DNA of 64,000 nt from Flavobacterium flavigenum (GCF_027111255.2 NZ_CP114285.2:2542001-2606000), one strand, 5' to 3'; positions 34,026 to 43,808 are shown, numbered from the stretch's first letter. Program-made: numbers and translations. Notes: generated by a model from the letters alone, not told the origin.

Positions 34026-34541
34026 TTAATCCTGAATATACGTTTTGTTTCCGTTTTTGTTGATGTAATATTTTCCTCCTTTCGGGCCGGTATAGACTTT
34101 TTTACCATTGTATTCACCGGTAACTTTATCGGCTACTTTTGGTGCCCTTTCGTTAGTTTCTTTTAAAGTTTTACTTTTTGCAGCAGATTTTTTAGCCTTG
34201 TCAGCTGCGGTTTTAGCTTTTGCAGCTTCTTTGTTTGCTGTACTTTTTGCATTTGTGGCTTCCTTAGCAGCATTTTTTGAACTCGCAGCTTCTTTTTTAG
34301 CTTTTACAGCTTCTTTATCTGCATTGTTTTTTGCATTTGCAGATTCCTTTTTTGCTTTTTCTGCTGCTTTTTTAGATTTTTCAGCTTCAGCTTTCGCATC
34401 AGCCTTAGCTTTATCAGCGTCTGATTTGGCTTTTTTTGCAGAAGCCTCAGTTTTGCTCTTAGTTGTTTTTACAGCTGTTTCCTGAGCATAAAAAGGAGAT
34501 GAGAATACAACTATAAAACAAAGTAATACTAATTTTTTCAT
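34026..34541 (-). CDS. Secreted Lys/Ala-rich coiled protein with PBCV-type basic adaptor tail
   Basis: The 171-aa protein has a signal peptide (to SPFYAQ, residue 20). About 100 residues of Lys/Ala/Glu heptad-like repeats follow (KAKADAKAEAEKSKKA, AKTAADKAKKSA). The compact C-terminal module (VYTGPKGGKYYINKNGNK) resembles the PBCV-specific basic adaptor domain (PF08789). The repeated part should be a long charged coil. Similar proteins are sometimes auto-named colicin import protein because of the Lys/Ala composition; I see no other reason for that name. Confidence 0.75.
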   Translation of the reverse strand: MKKLVLLCFIVVFSSPFYAQETAVKTTKSKTEASAKKAKSDADKAKADAKAEAEKSKKAAEKAKKESANAKNNADKEAVKAKKEAASSKNAAKEATNAKSTANKEAAKAKTAADKAKKSAAKSKTLKETNERAPKVADKVTGEYNGKKVYTGPKGGKYYINKNGNKTYIQD

Positions 34542-34605
34542 AAGATTAGGAGTTTAAAGTTGAATTAAAATTAATCAATTTTGTAATAGCTTTTTCAGTA
34601 AAGTG

Positions 34606-37600
34606 CTAAAAATAAGCACGAAGCTGTATGTTCCCTGTATGTACGGTAACACCTGTTTCACTTTTACGTCCCTGATAATTTAAATTGACGTCTAAAAACT
34701 GGGTTATATTTTTCTGCAGAAGTAATTTCCAGACTAAATTTTCACCAGCCTGAAGTCCTTCGAGCATTTGAAATCCAACTGAAGAAAATTCATTTCCAAC
34801 GAATTTATTTTCATAAAAAGAGAACTCTCCGTTCACTGTCACTTTTTTGTCTCCGGCATACGAAAATGAAGTTCCTAAACGGTTTTGTGTTAAGGTTTCA
34901 AAATTTCCAATCTGGTTTTCTTTTTTCTGCAATTCATAAAAGAAGTCAAGACTGGTGTTTTTCGAAAATAAATAACTGATTTTAGGGGCGACTTGAAAAC
35001 CGGTTAAATCATAATTTTTCTCGGTGAAATCCTCTGATGTCAGTGAAGTTTTAATTGTTTTTGTAAACAGATTAAATAGCCAGCTTTTTTGGTACAAATG
35101 CGTGTATTGTAGCTGATGGGAATAGTTTTTTACAGACTGAGAACCAATAGAAAGCAGGTTTTTTCCATTATTAATCAGATAAGAATAAGTGACAGAATGC
35201 TTTTGTTTTCCCCGGTTATAAAACAAACTGTTCCTGAAACTCGAATTCAGTCCTAAGATATTTTCTTCTGAAGAATAAAACGGATTCAGTTCAAAATTAT
35301 CGCCATCACTTTTCACTTTTCTATCCAGAATAAAAGAGGTCTGGTTATAAAAATAAGATACTATTTTTTTGTATCCTTTTTCATTCTGCCATTGCAAAGG
35401 GTTTATCGTAAGCGACTGTGAAAACTTGTTCTGGTTGGTTTTGATGTAAACCCGATTGGGTAAAAAAACACGAATGAATTTTGCCTGATCCGGAAAAGGT
35501 GCTATTTCAAACTCTTCCAGTTCCTGGACATTATTGCCGTTATAATCATTCCACGCATATACACCCTGACCGGCAGGAACTTCCAAATAAGTATATTCCT
35601 GCTGTGCAATCGTTCCGGAACTGGTTTCGTAAACGGTTCCGATTTGAAGAAATTGATTAAAAAAACGGTCATTATATAAAATTCTTGAATTCAATGAAGG
35701 CTCACTTTTTCGATTGGTGTCAGTAAAGTCTAATTTTCGATAACTGGCATAAACGGCTAAATCTGTTTTTTTGTTCTGAATCAGTTTAGATTTTAAAAAA
35801 TACGTTTGAGAATTGCTAACATGCTGCAATAATCCGTTTTGCAAACTATCGTTTTTTCTGCGCAAATAACCCAGTTCTACAAAAACTTTGGTGCTGTCCC
35901 CTCGTCCAACAAAAATGCCATATTCTGAAAATCGCTGGCTAATTGTCGAAAACTGGTTCGTAGCCTTGTCTTTTTCCTGATTGTCTTCTATCTGGATATT
36001 GCCGCCAACCCAGTTTTTGCCAAAATGATATTTGGTTTTGGTAATGTTTCTAATGAATTTTGAAGTAGAAGCTGTGGCATCACTGCTCAATAAACTGCCC
36101 TGATTTTCGATAGTCCAGTTCTTTAATTTAAAAAAAGCGGTAGAAGTATGTCGGTTTCCGGAATAACTTTCGGTAAAATCCAACTTTTCAAACTGATAAG
36201 TAAACAATCCGATATTGGTTGTTTTTTTCTTCGAAAACAAATCAAAATTTAAGCCTGCGACTAATAAACTCTGATCACCTAAAAGTGTTGTATTTAAATT
36301 CCAGTCCCTGTTGAATTCGATATTATACAAACGTTCGACCGATTTAAAATCTTTCTCTACAAATTGATAGTTCGCATAACCATCCAAAGTCCAGTCTTTC
36401 GTAAAAAGGCGTTTTTTGGTGTTTAATTTTAAAGCGATTCCGTTGTTGTCGCCATCATCAAGGTCTGAAAACAGATTCTGGTCATTGTTACTAATTCCAA
36501 TTTCAAAATCAACCAGTGTTTTTTCGTTCGGATTGTACTTTCCTGAAAAAGTTGCTATCTGAAGTTTCATCGGTGCGACTAATTGTACAAGAGGTTCGTA
36601 ATTTCCCTGTTGAATTCCGTTTACGGGAGCTGTATATTCATAAATCCGCTCAACTGAATTGGTATTTTTAATTACATAATTTCCAGAGTTTGCACCTATA
36701 AGACTGAATTTTACATTATACAAAACATCATCAGGATTATTGGAGTACTCGTAAACTTCAATGCCATTTACAATTGTTTTTTTATATAAAATTTTCTTAT
36801 CAGAAAAGGTGTCTTCATACGCTGACGGTGCTTTCATTAAAGTGGCATCATCTCCGGCCTCACCTATAATCTGAACTTGTTCCGGAGAAAGATTTTGCTG
36901 CAAAGGCTGATTTTTTAAATCATTTTCAGAATATAAATAACCGGCAAAACTCCAGCTTTTATTTTCATGGGAAGCCCCGGCATAGGTTAACATACGATTG
37001 TAGTTGCGGTCTGAATACTGGTATTCGATATTGATTCGCATTTCAGAAGTAATCGTAAAAAGCGATGTAAAAACAATTTCCCCGGCATTGTAATCAATCA
37101 CATAATCATTATTTTCTCCTCTTTTGAGCAAAATGCCATTTACATAAACTCGTTCAGATCCTGAAATGACCAAAACGTACAATTCGCCATTTTGTCCTTT
37201 TAATTTATACGGACCCTGATTGCCTTCCTGTCCGGTAAAAGTACTTTTGGCGTATTGACCCTTTGCAAAAGCTACAGATGCAAAGACATTAGTCTTATTG
37301 TCTTCATCGCCAAAATCAAAACTCGCCGAAAGTCCCTGAACTTTTTTATTGAAACTTAAAAATTGCGTTTTCCTGTTTTCTAAAAATACATCTCCTGCAC
37401 GAATATTCCAGTCGTCACTGAACAATTCCATAAAGATATTATCAAACTGATCGAGTTTTTGAGAGTAACCGCCTTCCTGCAATGGAATATTATTGTCCTG
37501 AAGCGATGCCCTAAGACTTACCTTGTCAGATATTTTACCGGTAATCTGAAGGTCTAAATTGGAGTTTAAAACCGTATTTTGATTGTTTCCAATGGTAACC

Positions 37601-38037
37601 CCTCGTGTAATACTTCCTGAAGTATTCAAGCCATCAAATGGAGTTATTTTTTTAGAATTCGAATGGTCTATTTTATATAATTTTTCAGAGCCAGCATCGT
37701 TACTCACTACCTGACTGGAATTATAAAGACTGTATTCTTTGGTTAAAAAATCAGGGTATTTTAAATAATTAACCGTTAAAGTATCTGTATCCGAACTAAT
37801 ATTTTCTTTTAAAAGAAGATGTCCTTTTTGAAAATCAATTTTATAAAAAATTGAATCTATAGGTTCATTTTTTGAATTTAAAAGCTGAAAAAAACCGGAA
37901 TTGATACTCACATTTTCCAAATGAATCGTATCTCTGGTGATCTTTACCCTTTTGGTTTTATAGAGCAAATCTGTTTCCTGGGCCTGAAGTCCTGAACAAC
38001 AAATTAAAACCAATAAAATCAGTAATTTTTTCAGCAT
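34606..38037 (-). CDS. Large outer-membrane beta-barrel protein, SprA-like segments
   Basis: The 1143-aa protein has a signal peptide (to GLQAQ, residue 20). Residues about 130-240 resemble the barrel-entry region of SprA-type proteins (GSITRGVTIGNNQNTVLNS, SLRASLQDNNIPLQEGG, NIRAGDVFL). A VYVNGILLKRGENNDYVIDY module follows. More than 800 residues of alternating amphipathic strands, rich in aromatic residues, end in a terminal Phe (NIQLRAYF). It is half the length of SprA, so it is not the T9SS translocon itself. It probably forms a large barrel; cargo or function is unknown. Confidence 0.65.
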   Translation of the reverse strand: MLKKLLILLVLICCSGLQAQETDLLYKTKRVKITRDTIHLENVSINSGFFQLLNSKNEPIDSIFYKIDFQKGHLLLKENISSDTDTLTVNYLKYPDFLTKEYSLYNSSQVVSNDAGSEKLYKIDHSNSKKITPFDGLNTSGSITRGVTIGNNQNTVLNSNLDLQITGKISDKVSLRASLQDNNIPLQEGGYSQKLDQFDNIFMELFSDDWNIRAGDVFLENRKTQFLSFNKKVQGLSASFDFGDEDNKTNVFASVAFAKGQYAKSTFTGQEGNQGPYKLKGQNGELYVLVISGSERVYVNGILLKRGENNDYVIDYNAGEIVFTSLFTITSEMRINIEYQYSDRNYNRMLTYAGASHENKSWSFAGYLYSENDLKNQPLQQNLSPEQVQIIGEAGDDATLMKAPSAYEDTFSDKKILYKKTIVNGIEVYEYSNNPDDVLYNVKFSLIGANSGNYVIKNTNSVERIYEYTAPVNGIQQGNYEPLVQLVAPMKLQIATFSGKYNPNEKTLVDFEIGISNNDQNLFSDLDDGDNNGIALKLNTKKRLFTKDWTLDGYANYQFVEKDFKSVERLYNIEFNRDWNLNTTLLGDQSLLVAGLNFDLFSKKKTTNIGLFTYQFEKLDFTESYSGNRHTSTAFFKLKNWTIENQGSLLSSDATASTSKFIRNITKTKYHFGKNWVGGNIQIEDNQEKDKATNQFSTISQRFSEYGIFVGRGDSTKVFVELGYLRRKNDSLQNGLLQHVSNSQTYFLKSKLIQNKKTDLAVYASYRKLDFTDTNRKSEPSLNSRILYNDRFFNQFLQIGTVYETSSGTIAQQEYTYLEVPAGQGVYAWNDYNGNNVQELEEFEIAPFPDQAKFIRVFLPNRVYIKTNQNKFSQSLTINPLQWQNEKGYKKIVSYFYNQTSFILDRKVKSDGDNFELNPFYSSEENILGLNSSFRNSLFYNRGKQKHSVTYSYLINNGKNLLSIGSQSVKNYSHQLQYTHLYQKSWLFNLFTKTIKTSLTSEDFTEKNYDLTGFQVAPKISYLFSKNTSLDFFYELQKKENQIGNFETLTQNRLGTSFSYAGDKKVTVNGEFSFYENKFVGNEFSSVGFQMLEGLQAGENLVWKLLLQKNITQFLDVNLNYQGRKSETGVTVHTGNIQLRAYF

Positions 38038-38138
38038 AAATACTTTAACTCTAAAAAGCCAAAAGTAGTATTTATAATTGGGAAATGTGGTGTGCGCTGT
38101 TTTAGTTTCGACAGCTAATAAAGTATAATTTATGAAAA

Positions 38139-38366
38139 TTAATGAGCAGACAGTGTGAAGATTAATATGACTGAAATCAATATTAACATTACAATTGCTG
38201 AATTAGGATTTGCAAAGTTTATTGTCCATCCAAATTCTTTGATTTTTTTGGGTAGATATAATCTCGGGTCTTCTGGATTATAATAAAATATTCCCCAAAC
38301 CCAATTGTCCGGATCATTATGCCATCTGTTTTTGGTTTCTTCACTTGGTTCATAATCGTTATTCAT
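38139..38366 (-). CDS. DUF5808 small membrane protein
   Basis: The 75-aa protein matches DUF5808: a soluble N-terminal part with NWVWGIFYYNPEDPRLYLP and GWTINFANPNS, then one C-terminal membrane helix (about 54-72). Function is unknown. It is a single gene between the barrel protein and the aspartate kinase gene. Confidence 0.85.
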   Translation of the reverse strand: MNNDYEPSEETKNRWHNDPDNWVWGIFYYNPEDPRLYLPKKIKEFGWTINFANPNSAIVMLILISVILIFTLSAH

Positions 38367-38487
38367 GATTCATATATTTGTTTGGTTATCATAAAGTTAA
38401 TTTAATTTTTAAATAAAAAAAAGACAGTTGTAATTTTATTTAAATTATGATATTTTGTAAAAGTGGACATCTCATATGAAAACAAAA

Positions 38488-38513
38488 AAGGCTTCACTTT
38501 TACATGAAGCCTT
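38488..38513 (-). terminator. Aspartate kinase terminator
   Basis: AAGGCTTCA pairs with TGAAGCCTT; the minus strand continues into six Ts. It is 34 nt beyond the kinase stop. Confidence 0.85.
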
Positions 38514-38546
38514 ATTATCCTGAATTAAATATAACCTTTTCTTGAA

Positions 38547-39806
38547 TTAATTGAGTTCTTTGGTTACAATCTGCATGGTTTCGCGGCTTACTTGTCTAAG
38601 TAAAACTTCTTTGTTTTCTACAACAGTTTCTGCAGCTTGTTCATTAAAATGACGAATCGTGTATAAGGTTACATTGTCAGTAAAATCAACTTTGAATTTT
38701 TTCGAAAGTATCGCATTCAGTTCGTTGAAGTTTCCAAATTTATCTTCTACGCAAACAGAGAAACTAATCGCTGAGTTCTGAATTAAATTTACTTTCAGTT
38801 TAAATTGATGGAATAATCCGAAAATTTCACTGATGTTTTCTTCCATAATAAAAGAAAAATCAATAGAAGAAAGCGAAATCAAAAGCTGCTCTCTTTTTAC
38901 AATAAAACAAGGCAGATAAGGCTCTAAATCTACTCCTTTAGAAACGCACGTTCCTTTTAATAACGGATTAACAAATGATTTTACGTATAAAGGAATCTCT
39001 TTCTTTTGTAATGGCTGTAATGTTTTCGGGTGGATAACCGTTGCACCGTAAAAAGCAAGTTCAATGGCTTCTCTGTATGAAATCTGGTTTAATAAACTCG
39101 CATTCTCAAAATAACGCGGATCAGCATTCATAACTCCCGGAACATCTTTCCAGATCGTAACGCTTTCTGCATTTAGGCAATAAGCAAAAATTCCGGCAGT
39201 GTAGTCAGAACCTTCACGGCCTAAAGTGGTAGTGAAATTGTTTTCGTCTGCGCCTAAAAATCCTTGTGTAATGTTTAATATTTTGCGTGGTACATTTTTG
39301 CTGATATTTTGTTCGGTTGTTTCCCAGTCCACTTCTGCATCTCTGTAATTTGCGTTGGTTTTAATGAAGTTACGTACATCAAGCCATTGTGTCTGGATGC
39401 CCATGAAATTCATAAAATGACTTAGGATATTTGTCGAAATCAACTCACCAAAACTCACAATTTGATCGTAAACGAAATTGTAGTTCGGGGATTTATTATG
39501 CGCCAGAAAATATTCTAATTCTGAAAATTGCTCATTCACAGCTGCAAAAACAGCATGCTTTTCATCTTCAAATAAATCAAGCAATATTTGATTATGATAT
39601 TTTTTTATCTCTTGTACAGATGAATTAAGCTCTTCGGGCTTATCAAAATAATTTTTGATAACAAGCTCCAGAGCATTTGTGGTTTTCCCCATAGCCGAAA
39701 CGACTAAAATCACATCTTCATACCCAACTTTTTGTAAAACGTCATAAACGTTTTTAATTCCTTCAGCATCTTTTACCGATGCACCACCAAATTTAAATAC
39801 TCTCAT
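38547..39806 (-). CDS. lysC: Aspartate kinase (monofunctional)
   Basis: The 419-aa protein phosphorylates aspartate, the first step to Lys, Thr and Met. It shows KFGGASVKDAEGIKNV at 5-20, VVSAMGKTTN, LGREGSDYTAG near residue 194 and the WKDVPGVMNADPR stretch, then a C-terminal pair of ACT-like units (about 300-400). There is no homoserine dehydrogenase domain. No Lys-rich leader peptide or lysine riboswitch is visible in the 108 nt upstream. Confidence 0.92.
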   Translation of the reverse strand: MRVFKFGGASVKDAEGIKNVYDVLQKVGYEDVILVVSAMGKTTNALELVIKNYFDKPEELNSSVQEIKKYHNQILLDLFEDEKHAVFAAVNEQFSELEYFLAHNKSPNYNFVYDQIVSFGELISTNILSHFMNFMGIQTQWLDVRNFIKTNANYRDAEVDWETTEQNISKNVPRKILNITQGFLGADENNFTTTLGREGSDYTAGIFAYCLNAESVTIWKDVPGVMNADPRYFENASLLNQISYREAIELAFYGATVIHPKTLQPLQKKEIPLYVKSFVNPLLKGTCVSKGVDLEPYLPCFIVKREQLLISLSSIDFSFIMEENISEIFGLFHQFKLKVNLIQNSAISFSVCVEDKFGNFNELNAILSKKFKVDFTDNVTLYTIRHFNEQAAETVVENKEVLLRQVSRETMQIVTKELN

Positions 39807-39822
39807 CTTTAATTTGTATTGT

Positions 39823-39847
39823 TGAGACGCACTGCAGTGAGTCTCTA
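39823..39847. repeat. GAGACGCACTGCAGTG palindrome
   Basis: TGAGACGCACTGCAGTGAG followed by TCTCTA forms a near-perfect palindrome centred on CTGCAG, lying between the kinase start and the GNAT gene. I recall such GAGACGCA palindromes as dispersed in Flavobacterium, but no second copy is in this window. Confidence 0.55.
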
Positions 39848-39914
39848 TCAGTTTTTTAAAATTTTAATATTGTGACAGGCACACTCCTTAATTACCCTGT
39901 CGTTTTTTGTTTGA

Positions 39915-40391
39915 TTAATTTATTTTTTCCAAGTACGAATTAATTCCTGCTTCATCCATCTGCACTACTCTCCATCCTTCGAGAACTTTTGCGCCTGAGT
40001 TTTCGTAGAAATTTACGGCAGGGGTATTCCAGTCAAGAACGTTCCATTCAATTCTTCGAACATTATCTTTTTTTCCTTGTTTCATTATTTCAGAATAAAG
40101 TGCAGATCCTAGCCCCGTGCCCCTCATTTTTTCTTTTACAATTAAATCTTCAAGGTGTATTGTTTTTCCTTTCCAGGTAGAATATCGATAATAATACAAA
40201 GCTATGCCAACAATCTCTTTATCAGCCTCTGCAACAAAAACATGAAATAATGGATTTTCTCCAAAACCATCACGTATCAAATCTTCCTGGGTTATTAAAA
40301 CAGCATCCGGCTCTTTTTCAAATATCGCAAGCTCCTGAATCAGTGCTAAGACGGCTTTCATATCTTCAGGTTTTCCTTTTCTAATATCCAT
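39915..40391 (-). CDS. GNAT-family N-acetyltransferase
   Basis: The 158-aa protein has the GNAT fold: IRKGKPEDMKAVLALIQELA at the start, IVGIALYYYRYSTWKGKTIHLEDLIV, and the acetyl-CoA loop VKEKMRGTGLGSALYSEIM (R/Q-x-x-G-x-G/A) near residue 95. The final block is VLDWNTPAVNFYENSGAK. It resembles diamine/spermidine and small-molecule acetyltransferases; the substrate is not determined. It is divergent from fbp. Confidence 0.88.
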   Translation of the reverse strand: MDIRKGKPEDMKAVLALIQELAIFEKEPDAVLITQEDLIRDGFGENPLFHVFVAEADKEIVGIALYYYRYSTWKGKTIHLEDLIVKEKMRGTGLGSALYSEIMKQGKKDNVRRIEWNVLDWNTPAVNFYENSGAKVLEGWRVVQMDEAGINSYLEKIN

Positions 40392-40497
40392 AATTCATAT
40401 TTTTAACCTGTTATTCTCTAATTAAGTATTTTTTTAAATAAAACTTTTTGCGTTTCATTAGCAAATATACAATAGTAGCAAACTAACGAAATAATTT

Positions 40498-40529
40498 TTG
40501 AATCATTCTCACAAAAAAAGCGATATTTG
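40498..40529 (+). promoter_or_regulatory. fbp promoter
   Basis: TTG (40498-40500), 21 nt, GATATTTG (40522-40529): one mismatch to TAnnTTTG. It leaves a leader of about 27 nt before fbp. Confidence 0.55.
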
Positions 40530-40562
40530 TGACTTATAATTAAAAACTACAACGATATAGCA

Positions 40563-41570
40563 ATGGAAGAACGCAATAAAACACTGGGAGAGTTTATTAT
40601 TGAGAACCAAAAAGCATTTCAGTATTCATCTGGGGAATTATCCCGGATTATCAACTCTATACGTCTGGCGGCAAAAGTTGTCAACTATAAAGTAAACAAA
40701 GCTGGATTAGTGGATATAATAGGCGCCGTTGGCGAACAGAATGTTCAGGGAGAAGACCAGCAAAAATTAGATGTCTATGCCAACGAAGTATTCATTCAGA
40801 CGTTAATAAACCGTGAGATTGTCTGTGGAATAGCTTCAGAAGAAAACGACGAATATATTACTGTCAAGGGGAGCGACAACAGTAATAATAACAAGTACGT
40901 GATCTTAATGGATCCGCTTGACGGATCTTCAAACATTGATGTAAATGTTTCTTTGGGAACTATTTTTTCTGTTTTCAGAAGAATAACGCCAATTGGAACT
41001 CCGGTAACAAGTGAGGACTTTTTACAGCCGGGAGTGAATCAGGTTGCGGCAGGATATGTTATTTATGGAACTTCAACTATGTTGGTTTACACAACCGGAC
41101 ATGGTGTAAACGGATTTACTCTGAATCCGGCAATTGGAACTTTTTATCTTTCACATCCAAACATGCAATTTCCTAAAGACGGGAATATTTATTCGGTAAA
41201 CGAAGGCAATTATGTTCACTTTCCGCAAGGGGTCAAAAATTATATCAAATATTGCCAGCGTGAAGAAGAGGACAGGCCTTATACTTCCAGATACATTGGA
41301 AGTTTAGTTTCTGATTTTCATAGAAATATGATCAAAGGTGGGATTTATATATATCCAACCAGCTCAAAAGCACCAAAAGGGAAACTGCGATTGATGTACG
41401 AATGTAATCCGATGGCATTCATAGCAGAACAGGCCGGAGGGAAAGCAACAGACGGTTTTGGAAGAATTATGGAAATCCAGCCGACAGAATTGCATCAACG
41501 TGTTCCGTTTTTCTGCGGAAGCATTAATATGGTTGAAAAAGCTGAGGAATTTATGAAGGAAGCAGAATAG
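40563..41570 (+). CDS. fbp: Fructose-1,6-bisphosphatase class 1
   Basis: The 335-aa protein hydrolyses fructose-1,6-bisphosphate in gluconeogenesis. The metal-binding signature [20 protein letters not shown] lies near residue 119, with the substrate loop [19 protein letters not shown] and the C-terminal [20 protein letters not shown]. Length and order are normal for the class. Confidence 0.96.
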   Translation: MEERNKTLGEFIIENQKAFQYSSGELSRIINSIRLAAKVVNYKVNKAGLVDIIGAVGEQNVQGEDQQKLDVYANEVFIQTLINREIVCGIASEENDEYITVKGSDNSNNNKYVILMDPLDGSSNIDVNVSLGTIFSVFRRITPIGTPVTSEDFLQPGVNQVAAGYVIYGTSTMLVYTTGHGVNGFTLNPAIGTFYLSHPNMQFPKDGNIYSVNEGNYVHFPQGVKNYIKYCQREEEDRPYTSRYIGSLVSDFHRNMIKGGIYIYPTSSKAPKGKLRLMYECNPMAFIAEQAGGKATDGFGRIMEIQPTELHQRVPFFCGSINMVEKAEEFMKEAE

Positions 41571-41635
41571 TCGTAATGTTTTTCTCAACGCAACCTTTTT
41601 ACATTTTCAACATCTTTTAAATAAAAATAAAATTT

Positions 41636-42016
41636 ATGAAAAAAATATTGATTTTAGTTATGATGGTTGTAGCTTTATTTGGCTGTTCTAGTGATGATTC
41701 AAATTCGTCTGAATTGAGAATTCGATTGTCGAATTCGAGTAAATTTAATTTTCAAAATATTAAAGTAAACACTTCAACTGGAAATGTGAACTTTGAGAAT
41801 ATAAGTTCCGGACAAAATACGGCATACAAAATATTTGAGAAAGCTTATGGCTATGCTTTTGTTGAATTACAAATTGAAGGAAAAACATATAGAATACAGC
41901 CTTTTGATTATGTTGGAGAAACTCCACTGAAAAAAGGGAATTATACTTATCAGATTACTGCAAATGACTCTCACGAAGAATACGGAAAATTAAGTTTGAC
42001 ATTAGTTAAAAATTAA
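41636..42016 (+). CDS. Small lipoprotein, function unknown
   Basis: The 126-aa protein has a lipoprotein signal (MKKILILVMMVVALFGC, Cys at 17) followed by SSDDSNSS, the typical acidic/Ser tether of Flavobacteriia surface lipoproteins. The rest is a small beta-rich domain (LRIRLSNSSKFNFQNIKVNT ... GNYTYQITAND). I recognise no family. It stands alone behind fbp and before a bidirectional terminator. Confidence 0.75.
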   Translation: MKKILILVMMVVALFGCSSDDSNSSELRIRLSNSSKFNFQNIKVNTSTGNVNFENISSGQNTAYKIFEKAYGYAFVELQIEGKTYRIQPFDYVGETPLKKGNYTYQITANDSHEEYGKLSLTLVKN

Positions 42017-42107
42017 AATGCCAAATTCACTTCTTATCAAATAAATTGTTGAAAATAAATAATTTGATATTTTATAATTGATAATCTGGAGATATTATAA
42101 GCAAAAG

Positions 42108-42138
42108 AAACCCGACAAATTTAAATTTGTCGGGTTTT
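42108..42138. terminator. Bidirectional terminator between lipoprotein and TerB-like genes
   Basis: AAACCCGACAAATTT pairs with AAATTTGTCGGGTTT around no more than a few unpaired bases. The stem is very similar to the terminator at 14021-14053. Confidence 0.85.
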
Positions 42139-42177
42139 ATGATTTAATCTGGCTTTAATGTAACTGAAAGTAGAATA

Positions 42178-42609
42178 TTATTTATTCATGTGCTGCATTT
42201 CATACACAAATGTGTCTAAATCCACTTTTTTATCTACTAACGACAATGCTTTTGCAATGATATAATCTACGTTACTAGGGGTAAATCCTAAAGCTACGCT
42301 TATCTTTTTTAATAAAACTTCTTGTTTATCTTCAAGATGGTGGTCAACGTGTACCATTCTTGTTAAATCATATAAACGCTCCAAGCGCTGAACATATGAA
42401 TAAGGCGGGTTGATAGGGTATTTTAAAGGATCGCTAAGGATTTCTTCGTATTCAGACTCAGTTATTTCTAAACGGGATGCAAGTTTATCCAAGAAGTTTT
42501 TTTCTTCCGGATATACAACTCCGTCTGCTAGCGCTACGCGAACAATAGCTGAAAAGTGACCTTTATTTCTTTGTTTGAATTCGCTATCAAATAATTCTGC
42601 AAATGACAT
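42178..42609 (-). CDS. TerB-like protein
   Basis: The ATG at 42609 (MSFAELFDSEFKQRN) is used because a longer frame starts at a TTG inside the -7 box. The 143-residue all-helical protein resembles the TerB family: a first helix pair with VRVALADGVVYPEEKNFLDKLA, whose acidic residues form the family's metal-binding site in TerB, and a second repeat with RMVHVDHHLEDKQEVLLKKI. It is probably a cytosolic stress-linked scaffold; tellurite resistance as such is not implied. Confidence 0.8.
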   Translation of the reverse strand: MSFAELFDSEFKQRNKGHFSAIVRVALADGVVYPEEKNFLDKLASRLEITESEYEEILSDPLKYPINPPYSYVQRLERLYDLTRMVHVDHHLEDKQEVLLKKISVALGFTPSNVDYIIAKALSLVDKKVDLDTFVYEMQHMNK

Positions 42610-42630
42610 ATTAAAAGTGTTTTTATTGAG

Positions 42631-42659
42631 CAAAGATAAATTTTATTTTAAATTATCAA
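42631..42659 (-). promoter_or_regulatory. Promoter of the TerB-like gene
   Basis: On the minus strand TTG (42659-42657), 18 nt, TATCTTTG (42638-42631): a perfect consensus match that also settles the start codon at 42609. Confidence 0.7.
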
Positions 42660-42778
42660 TTTTAAAGTTCTCATAAAATTTAACTTATTTTTCTGCGTTG
42701 ATTTACTAAAGGGCTTTGTTTATTTTTCAAAATAAATTGTATGTTTACAGCCCCAAATCAATTAATATAAGTACACTC

Positions 42779-43372
42779 ATGTCAGAATTTTGGATTTATT
42801 TTCAGATCGGTTTAAAGCATGTTTTAGACATTCATGCTTATGATCACGTATTGTTTTTAATCGCTTTGACAACCCCATATGCATTTAAGGACTGGAAACG
42901 GATTTTATTGCTTGTTACGATGTTTACGGTTGGTCACACATTAGCGCTTTTGCTTTCTGTTTTTGGAATTATAGCTGTAAAAGCAAGTCTGGTAGAGTTT
43001 TTAATTCCGGTTACCATTTTAATAACCGCCTTTTTCAATCTTTTTACAGCGGGTAAAGCATCTAAAAATGAAAGTCTTAATCTGGTGTTTTTTCTAACGT
43101 TATTTTTTGGAATTATTCACGGGCTTGGATTCTCAAATTATTTTAAGACGATTTTAGGAGGTACAGCATCTTCAAAATTAGTACCTTTATTGGAATTTGC
43201 ACTCGGAATCGAAGCGGCGCAATTAATAGTAGTCTTTGTAGTTTTGGTTATATCGTATATCGTACAGACTGTATTTCGTTTTTCAAAACGTGACTGGGCG
43301 CTTGTAATGTCGGCTTTTGTTATTGGAGTTGTAATTCCGATGATTGTAGAAAGTCCTATTTGGAACAGATAA
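42779..43372 (+). CDS. HupE/UreJ-like membrane protein
   Basis: The ATG at 42779 (MSEFWIYFQIGLKHV) is the family-typical start. The 197-aa protein has six or seven membrane segments. The conserved histidine-bearing stretch GLKHVLDIHAYDHVLFLIAL is at residues 11-30, and FGIIHGLGFSNYF follows near residue 118. HupE/UreJ proteins are secondary nickel/cobalt or related transporters; the substrate here is unknown because no hydrogenase or urease genes are near. The dCMP deaminase gene follows after 4 nt. Confidence 0.82.
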   Translation: MSEFWIYFQIGLKHVLDIHAYDHVLFLIALTTPYAFKDWKRILLLVTMFTVGHTLALLLSVFGIIAVKASLVEFLIPVTILITAFFNLFTAGKASKNESLNLVFFLTLFFGIIHGLGFSNYFKTILGGTASSKLVPLLEFALGIEAAQLIVVFVVLVISYIVQTVFRFSKRDWALVMSAFVIGVVIPMIVESPIWNR

Positions 43373-43376
43373 ATTA

Positions 43377-43808
43377 ATGGAGATAAAAAAATTAAACAAA
43401 TACGATAAAGCTTATTTGCGGATAGCCAGGGAATGGGGTTCGCTGTCGTATTGTAAACGTAAACAGGTAGGTGCTATAATTGTAAAAGACAGAATGATTA
43501 TCTCTGATGGATACAATGGAACACCAACCGGATTTGAAAATTGCTGCGAAGATGAAGACGGATTAACACGTTGGGATGTTTTGCATGCCGAAGCAAATGC
43601 AATCTTAAAGGTAGCCAGATCAACCCAATCCTGTGAAGGCGCAACTTTATATATTACACTTTCGCCGTGTAAAGAATGCAGCAAGCTCATACATCAGTCA
43701 GGCATAAAAAGGGTGGTATACCAAAATGGATATCGTGATGATTCCGGAATCCAGTTTTTATTGAAAGCAGGTGTTGAGGTAGAACATATTCCTGTTTTAG
43801 AAGAATAA
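43377..43808 (+). CDS. Deoxycytidylate (dCMP) deaminase
   Basis: The 143-aa zinc-dependent deaminase converts dCMP to dUMP for thymidylate synthesis. The catalytic HAEANAI (His-Ala-Glu) is near residue 70, and the second zinc ligand pair is in LSPCKECSKLI. The N-terminal CKRKQVGAIIVKD is typical of the family (ComEB-like). Its stop overlaps the ATG of the S41 protease gene (TAATG), so the two are translationally coupled. Confidence 0.93.
   Translation: MEIKKLNKYDKAYLRIAREWGSLSYCKRKQVGAIIVKDRMIISDGYNGTPTGFENCCEDEDGLTRWDVLHAEANAILKVARSTQSCEGATLYITLSPCKECSKLIHQSGIKRVVYQNGYRDDSGIQFLLKAGVEVEHIPVLEE

Noticed and set aside
39807-39914. Lysine riboswitch or leader peptide before the aspartate kinase gene
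   Set aside because: The 108-nt gap holds a CTGCAG-centred palindrome and a weak hairpin only.
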